Assembly: GCA_902617825.1 (NCBI GenBank)
Contig: CACMYE010000009.1
Coordinates: forward strand, 1 to 38,134
Length of the DNA: 38,134 bases
Direction: 5' to 3'
DNA from: an uncultured Pelagibacteraceae bacterium
GTDB lineage: Bacteria; Pseudomonadota; Alphaproteobacteria; Pelagibacterales; Pelagibacteraceae
Positions within the stretch are counted from its first letter, which is position 1, and every line of letters starts with the position of its first letter. The position numbers were made by a program, and so were the translations under genes. Of the stretch, positions 34,655 through 38,134 are shown piece after piece. The notes below the pieces were generated by a model, which saw only the letters and a program-made list of their open reading frames with translations, did no database searches and had not been told where the DNA came from.

Positions 34655-34706
34655 TATTGGCTGAAAATATAAATTTAAAAAAATAACTCAATGTTTTCAG
34701 CCAATA
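34655..34706. repeat. Perfect 13-base inverted repeat with a 26-base AT-rich centre, downstream of csp
   Basis: TATTGGCTGAAAA (34655-34667) is the exact reverse complement of TTTTCAGCCAATA (34694-34706). It begins 13 bases beyond the csp stop on the minus strand. The long loop, which contains a run of seven T in the minus-strand transcript, and the lack of a T run after the stem make it unlike a standard terminator; it may be a 3' UTR structure. Confidence 0.65.
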
Positions 34707-34718
34707 GGAAGTGTGAAA

Positions 34719-34925
34719 TTATGCAGTTTTTAAGTTAACTGCTGAAGGACCTTTAGGACCATCTTCAACATCGAAAGTCAAAGCTTGACCCTCATCTAAA
34801 CCGTTCATACCAGCATCTCTTACAGCCGAAACATGTACAAACACATCTTTTTCTTTATCTTCTCTTTCAATAAAACCAAAACCTTTGGTTGGATTGAACC
34901 ATTTTACTTTTCCTTGTAGACTCAT
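34719..34925 (-). CDS. cspA: Cold-shock domain protein
   Basis: A 68-residue single OB-fold protein. [17 protein letters not shown] contains RNP1 (KGFGFIE) and [10 protein letters not shown] contains RNP2; the [13 protein letters not shown] tail completes the fold. Such proteins bind single-stranded RNA and DNA and act as RNA chaperones; in streamlined marine bacteria they are often constitutively abundant. The 116-base untranslated region upstream and the perfect inverted repeat downstream suggest control at the RNA level, which is typical for the family. The symbol denotes the family, not a specific paralogue. Confidence 0.95.
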   Translation of the reverse strand: MSLQGKVKWFNPTKGFGFIEREDKEKDVFVHVSAVRDAGMNGLDEGQALTFDVEDGPKGPSAVNLKTA

Positions 34926-35041
34926 ATTTATCTTCTTACTTTTTGTTGTATTAATTTATTACTTATAATTAAGTAACTCTGGCTTTGTTTAGATTTTGAA
35001 GGGTTTTGTCAACAAAATATGCAATAAATTAAAAAAATTTT

Positions 35042-35509
35042 TTAATTTGTGTCAATAATTTTAGTCAAATACACAGAATTTACATCTTCTTTATAATGAG
35101 CGAAGGGTCGACATTCTTCAAATTCACATTTTTTAAAAAGTTTCCTTGCAGGTAAAAAAAAATCTCCAGCGCCAGTTTCAATACTTAGTCTTTTAATATT
35201 TAGTTTCTTAGCTTCATTAATTAAATGACTTACCACATTCATTCCATATCCCTTATGTCTAAAATTATCGTGAATTCTTATAGATTTGAATTCTCCATGA
35301 CTCTCATTTAAAAATTTTAAAGCACCACAACCTATTAAATTTTCATTCTGCCATAAGCTCCAAAATTTTATTGATGATACTTTTAACCCAGGAATATCTA
35401 AAACATGTGCACTTCCCTCTGGAGAAGCCTCTCTAAGCTCAACAAAGTGTTTAGTAAGAAGCTCATGAACTTTAGGATTGTCGAAATTACCTTCTAATGA
35501 TTTAAACAT
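35042..35509 (-). CDS. GNAT-family N-acetyltransferase
   Basis: A 155-residue acetyltransferase. The central strand-loop IRIHDNFRHKGYGMNVVSHL carries acetyl-CoA motif A (R-x-x-G-Y-G), SIKFWSLWQNENLIGCGALKFL is the preceding sheet, and the tail LFKKCEFEECRPFAHYKED matches the YhbS/PhnO-like GNAT ending. The substrate is unknown; small-molecule amines or protein N-termini are common for this group. It starts on the base next to the purK stop and is probably the third gene of a purE-purK-GNAT operon. Confidence 0.85.
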   Translation of the reverse strand: MFKSLEGNFDNPKVHELLTKHFVELREASPEGSAHVLDIPGLKVSSIKFWSLWQNENLIGCGALKFLNESHGEFKSIRIHDNFRHKGYGMNVVSHLINEAKKLNIKRLSIETGAGDFFLPARKLFKKCEFEECRPFAHYKEDVNSVYLTKIIDTN

Positions 35510-36556
35510 TTAAATTAATATTGTGATATGACCCATTTTTCTTTTTTCTTTAATTTCTTTTTTTAAATAATCAAAGAAGAATTCATTCTCTTTTAAGTTA
35601 GGGGAATTTCTATATTGAGATATCTGATCACCAAGTAAATTAATCATTTTCGCATTTGAAATTTTTTTTATTGGAATTTGCTCTAACCCACAAACAGCTC
35701 TTACATGATTTTCAAATTGACTTACATTGTATGCATTAATTGTTAGATGACCAGAGTTATGTACTCTTGGCGCAACTTCGTTTACATATAAGTTGTCATT
35801 TCTATCAATAAAAAATTCTACACATAAAGTTCCAACATATTTAAGTTCCTCTGCAATACGCATTGCCCAATCTTTTGATTGATTAAAAATTTTCTCATTT
35901 ATTTCAGCAGGTATTTTAGAATGTTTTAATATTTGATCTTCATGCGTATTTTCAATTGGCTCATAAATTTCGTATTTATTATTATTAAATCTAGTTATAA
36001 TTATTGAGATTTCTTTTTTTAGTTTAACGAGTTTCTCAAGAATATATCCACTAGAGAAATCTAAATTGATAGAATTTAATTCATCGCTAGAACTTATTGG
36101 ATGTTGTCCTTTTCCATCATAACCAAGTGTTGTTGTCTTTAATATACCGGGTAAAAAATCTTCCAAAGCTTCTATGTCTGACTTTTTCTCGATTGATGCA
36201 TACCTTGTAGTCCTAATATTTAATTTATTTATAAAATCTTTTTCAGCCAATCGATGTTGAATAAGTCGATTTACTGAAGGTTTAGGTAAAACTGTTTTTA
36301 ATTTATTTATTTCGCTAAGAGTTTCAAAAGGTATATTTTCAAACTCATAAGTTACAACATCAACTTGATTAACAAAATCTCCTACTTTCCCTTTATTATC
36401 GTAATTTCCTGAAATAAATTTATTACAAAAGTTCTGAGCTGGAGCATTAGCATCGTCAGAAAAAATTATAGTTTTAACATTTAATTTTCTTGCAGCAATC
36501 GCTAACATGCTACCTAACTGTCCACCTCCTATAATACCAAGAGTAATTTCAGACAT
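35510..36556 (-). CDS. purK: 5-(carboxyamino)imidazole ribonucleotide synthase
   Basis: A 348-residue ATP-grasp enzyme. LGIIGGGQLGSMLAIAARKL at the N-terminus, DVVTYEFENIPFETL, the ATP-grasp lysine/glycine loop KTTTLGYDGKGQ and FIDRNDNLYVNEVAPRVHNSGH (metal/ATP site) are diagnostic. It converts AIR, ATP and bicarbonate to N5-CAIR in de novo purine synthesis. It begins one base after purE, whose product uses N5-CAIR. Confidence 0.96.
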   Translation of the reverse strand: MSEITLGIIGGGQLGSMLAIAARKLNVKTIIFSDDANAPAQNFCNKFISGNYDNKGKVGDFVNQVDVVTYEFENIPFETLSEINKLKTVLPKPSVNRLIQHRLAEKDFINKLNIRTTRYASIEKKSDIEALEDFLPGILKTTTLGYDGKGQHPISSSDELNSINLDFSSGYILEKLVKLKKEISIIITRFNNNKYEIYEPIENTHEDQILKHSKIPAEINEKIFNQSKDWAMRIAEELKYVGTLCVEFFIDRNDNLYVNEVAPRVHNSGHLTINAYNVSQFENHVRAVCGLEQIPIKKISNAKMINLLGDQISQYRNSPNLKENEFFFDYLKKEIKEKRKMGHITILI

Positions 36557-36557
36557 T

Positions 36558-37049
36558 TTATTTAGGATTTTTTTTGACTGATTTAGTTTGACTAGATCTC
36601 CAATTATTCAATTTTTTTTTAATAGTTGGATTTTGGTTTGCAATTATTGAAGCTGCTAATAATGCAGCATTAATTGCACCGTCTTTACCGATAGCAAGTG
36701 TTCCAACAGGTATTCCTTTTGGCATTTGAGCTATTGATAAAAGACTATCTAAGCCTTTTAATTTTTTGCTTTCGATAGGGACACCAAGAACAGGTAATGA
36801 TGTAAGTGCTGAGATCATACCTGGTAAATGTGCTGATCCTCCAGCACCTGCTATAATTACCCCTATATTATTTTGTTTCGCTTTTAGAGCATAATCATAC
36901 ATCCTTTTTGGAGTTCTGTGAGCTGATACAATTTTTGTCTCAAAAGAAACACCAATTTTTTTTAGAGTTTTTTCTGCTAGACGCATAGTCTTATAATCAG
37001 ACTGGCTACCCATAACGATTGAAACTTTTAGATTTCTATTTTTTTTCAT
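36558..37049 (-). CDS. purE: N5-carboxyaminoimidazole ribonucleotide mutase
   Basis: A 163-residue class I Pur[15 protein letters not shown] (substrate phosphate loop), [13 protein letters not shown] with the catalytic histidine, [13 protein letters not shown] and [25 protein letters not shown] are all present. It rearranges N5-CAIR to CAIR. I start at the ATG (37049), giving [12 protein letters not shown]; a TTG four codons upstream is in frame but unneeded. It diverges from the M19-like gene over 92 bases of AT-rich sequence with no clear riboswitch. Confidence 0.96.
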   Translation of the reverse strand: MKKNRNLKVSIVMGSQSDYKTMRLAEKTLKKIGVSFETKIVSAHRTPKRMYDYALKAKQNNIGVIIAGAGGSAHLPGMISALTSLPVLGVPIESKKLKGLDSLLSIAQMPKGIPVGTLAIGKDGAINAALLAASIIANQNPTIKKKLNNWRSSQTKSVKKNPK

Positions 37050-37141
37050 GAGAATTATCAATTAGTTTATTTCAAAATTAAATTAAAATTTCAATAAAAT
37101 TAATAGTATTTAAAATACATATTGATTAGAGTTCAACTAAT

Positions 37142-38107
37142 ATGAATTTTAAAATTGATAACCTTCAATATTGTAATTGGTCTAGAGAAATCTTCGAGTT
37201 TAATAGAACTGCAGGTCTTGACGCTGTTCATGTTACAATAGTCTATCATGAAGATTATAATGAGTTATTAACTGAGACTAGAAAATGGGAAAAACTTTTT
37301 AAAGATAATTCAGATATAATATTTCAAGGCTGGGACTACAAAGATATAGAAAAGGCTAATAAAGAGAAAAAAACAGCAATGTTTTTTGGTTTTCAAAATT
37401 GTTCTCCCATAGAGGACGATATAAAATTAGTTGAAAAAATACATAAACTGGGTTGTCGATTTATGCAGCTTACTTATAACAACCAATCATTATTAGCAAC
37501 AGGTTGTTATGAAAATACAGATAGTGGAGTTACCAATTTTGGACGTGAAGTCATAAAGGAAATGAATAGGGTGGGTGTAGTAATTGATATGTCACATTCA
37601 GCTGAAAAAAGTACGATTGATGCAATCGAGTTAAGTCAAAAACCAATAGCAATAACACATGCAAACCCAAATTTTTGGCATCCTGCAAAAAGAAACAAAT
37701 CTTCTGATTTGTTAAAAATTTTAAGCGATAGTGGAGGTATTCTCGGATTATCTTTGTATCCTCATCATTTGAAAAATAATACAAATTGTACCCTTGAAAG
37801 CTTTTGTGAGATGGTTGCTAGGACAGCTGAAATAATGAACACAAAACAATTAGGTATCGGATCTGACCTTTGTCTTCAGCAACCTGATAGTGTTGTTGAA
37901 TGGATGAGAAATGGAACATGGTCCAAAAGTACAAATTTTGGTGAAGGTAATAAAAATAAACCCGGATTTCCCAAACAACCTCAATGGTTTGAAGACGCTA
38001 GAGGTTTTTCAAATATTGAAAAAGGACTTAAAAAAGTTGGATTTTCTGATGAAGAGACAAATGGAATACTTGGAAACAACTGGTACAATTTTTATAAATT
38101 AATATAG
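37142..38107 (+). CDS. Membrane dipeptidase-like protein (peptidase M19 family), divergent metal site
   Basis: A 321-residue protein with M19 (renal dipeptidase) features: RFMQLTYNNQS, GVTNFGREVIKEMNRVGVVIDMSH (H152), PIAITHANPNFWHPAKRN (H173) and GGILGLSLYPHHL. The expected N-terminal H-x-D zinc pair is not seen; the region reads IDNLQYCNWSREIF. The usual Glu of the EG bridge (after the third strand) is Gln85 (FFGFQNCSP). So only part of the binuclear zinc site is retained. It may be a non-peptidase member or use another metal set. No signal peptide. Possibly in an operon with the next ORF at the right edge. Confidence 0.8.
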   Translation: MNFKIDNLQYCNWSREIFEFNRTAGLDAVHVTIVYHEDYNELLTETRKWEKLFKDNSDIIFQGWDYKDIEKANKEKKTAMFFGFQNCSPIEDDIKLVEKIHKLGCRFMQLTYNNQSLLATGCYENTDSGVTNFGREVIKEMNRVGVVIDMSHSAEKSTIDAIELSQKPIAITHANPNFWHPAKRNKSSDLLKILSDSGGILGLSLYPHHLKNNTNCTLESFCEMVARTAEIMNTKQLGIGSDLCLQQPDSVVEWMRNGTWSKSTNFGEGNKNKPGFPKQPQWFEDARGFSNIEKGLKKVGFSDEETNGILGNNWYNFYKLI

Positions 38108-38109
38108 TT

Positions 38110-38134
38110 ATGAAAATTCAACTAAGAGATCCTA
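38110..38134 (+). CDS. Start of a further gene, cut by the window edge
   Basis: An ATG two bases after the stop of the M19-like gene opens a frame MKIQLRDP that remains open to the end of the window. Only eight residues are visible, so the product cannot be named. The close spacing suggests an operon with the upstream gene. Confidence 0.45.

Noticed and set aside
34655..34706. The inverted repeat after csp as a standard Rho-independent terminator
   Set aside because: The loop is 26 bases and no T run follows the stem in either direction, so it is listed as a repeat instead.
37050..37141. A purine riboswitch upstream of purE
   Set aside because: The 92-base divergent gap is almost all A/T and shows no three-way junction stems or conserved loops.
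1..38134. Open frames opposite or across real genes (for example opposite mgsC near 6335-6628 and opposite soxA near 31163-31480)
   Set aside because: They have no recognisable domains, lie wholly over well-supported genes and have composition expected of shadow frames.
1..38134. CRISPR arrays, tRNA or rRNA genes, prophage, transposases, att sites
   Set aside because: No regularly spaced repeats, cloverleaf-like sequences with conserved T-loop, or mobile-element proteins were seen in any gap.

Overview
The window is about 70% A+T and densely packed, with gaps mostly under 130 bases, many TAATG or ATGA stop/start overlaps, lysine- and asparagine-rich proteins, and convergent genes only a few bases apart. 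With the gene families present, this points to a streamlined marine alphaproteobacterium of the SAR11 clade (Pelagibacterales). That assignment is inference from composition and gene content. No rRNA, tRNA, CRISPR array, insertion sequence or phage gene was seen.

Almost everything from about 1.4 to 32.1 kb fits a catabolic island for methylated amines. On the minus strand (14.1 kb down to 1): tdm (TMAO demethylase, DUF1989+GcvT), a MarR-like regulator, a DAO-family FAD oxidoreductase, a second glutamine-synthetase-like protein, mgsA-mgsB-mgsC (N-methylglutamate synthase; GlxB/C/D type), an uncharacterised 137-residue protein, an Amt transporter with a 76-residue membrane protein, a 50-residue membrane protein, gmaS (gamma-glutamylmethylamide synthetase), a DAPAL-like PLP lyase and the 5' end of a photolyase gene. 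On the plus strand (14.2-21.9 kb): tmoX, a strong hairpin, a MORN-repeat protein and a membrane-anchored protein of unknown role, tmoW, tmoV, glpK and gpsA. Then tmm (TMA monooxygenase, minus), diverging from an iron-type alcohol dehydrogenase plus class I amidotransferase pair; then fhs (minus), diverging from a four-gene soxBDAG-type operon that in this setting is best read as N-methylglutamate dehydrogenase (mgdABCD).

Together these encode TMAO import (TmoXWV), TMA oxidation to TMAO (Tmm), TMAO demethylation to dimethylamine (Tdm), methylamine capture on glutamate (GmaS, MgsABC), regeneration of glutamate with release of the methyl group to tetrahydrofolate (MgdABCD/Sox), and formyl-THF to formate for ATP (Fhs working in reverse). 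The step from dimethylamine to methylamine has no recognised enzyme in the window. The FAD oxidoreductase next to tdm is the most interesting candidate.

The right-hand 6 kb is ordinary chromosome: a DMT-type exporter, a small lipoprotein, an unknown gene overlapping an Asp/Glu racemase, a cold-shock protein, a GNAT acetyltransferase, purK and purE, and an M19-like protein that seems to lack key metal ligands. No gene-free stretch exceeds 300 bases.
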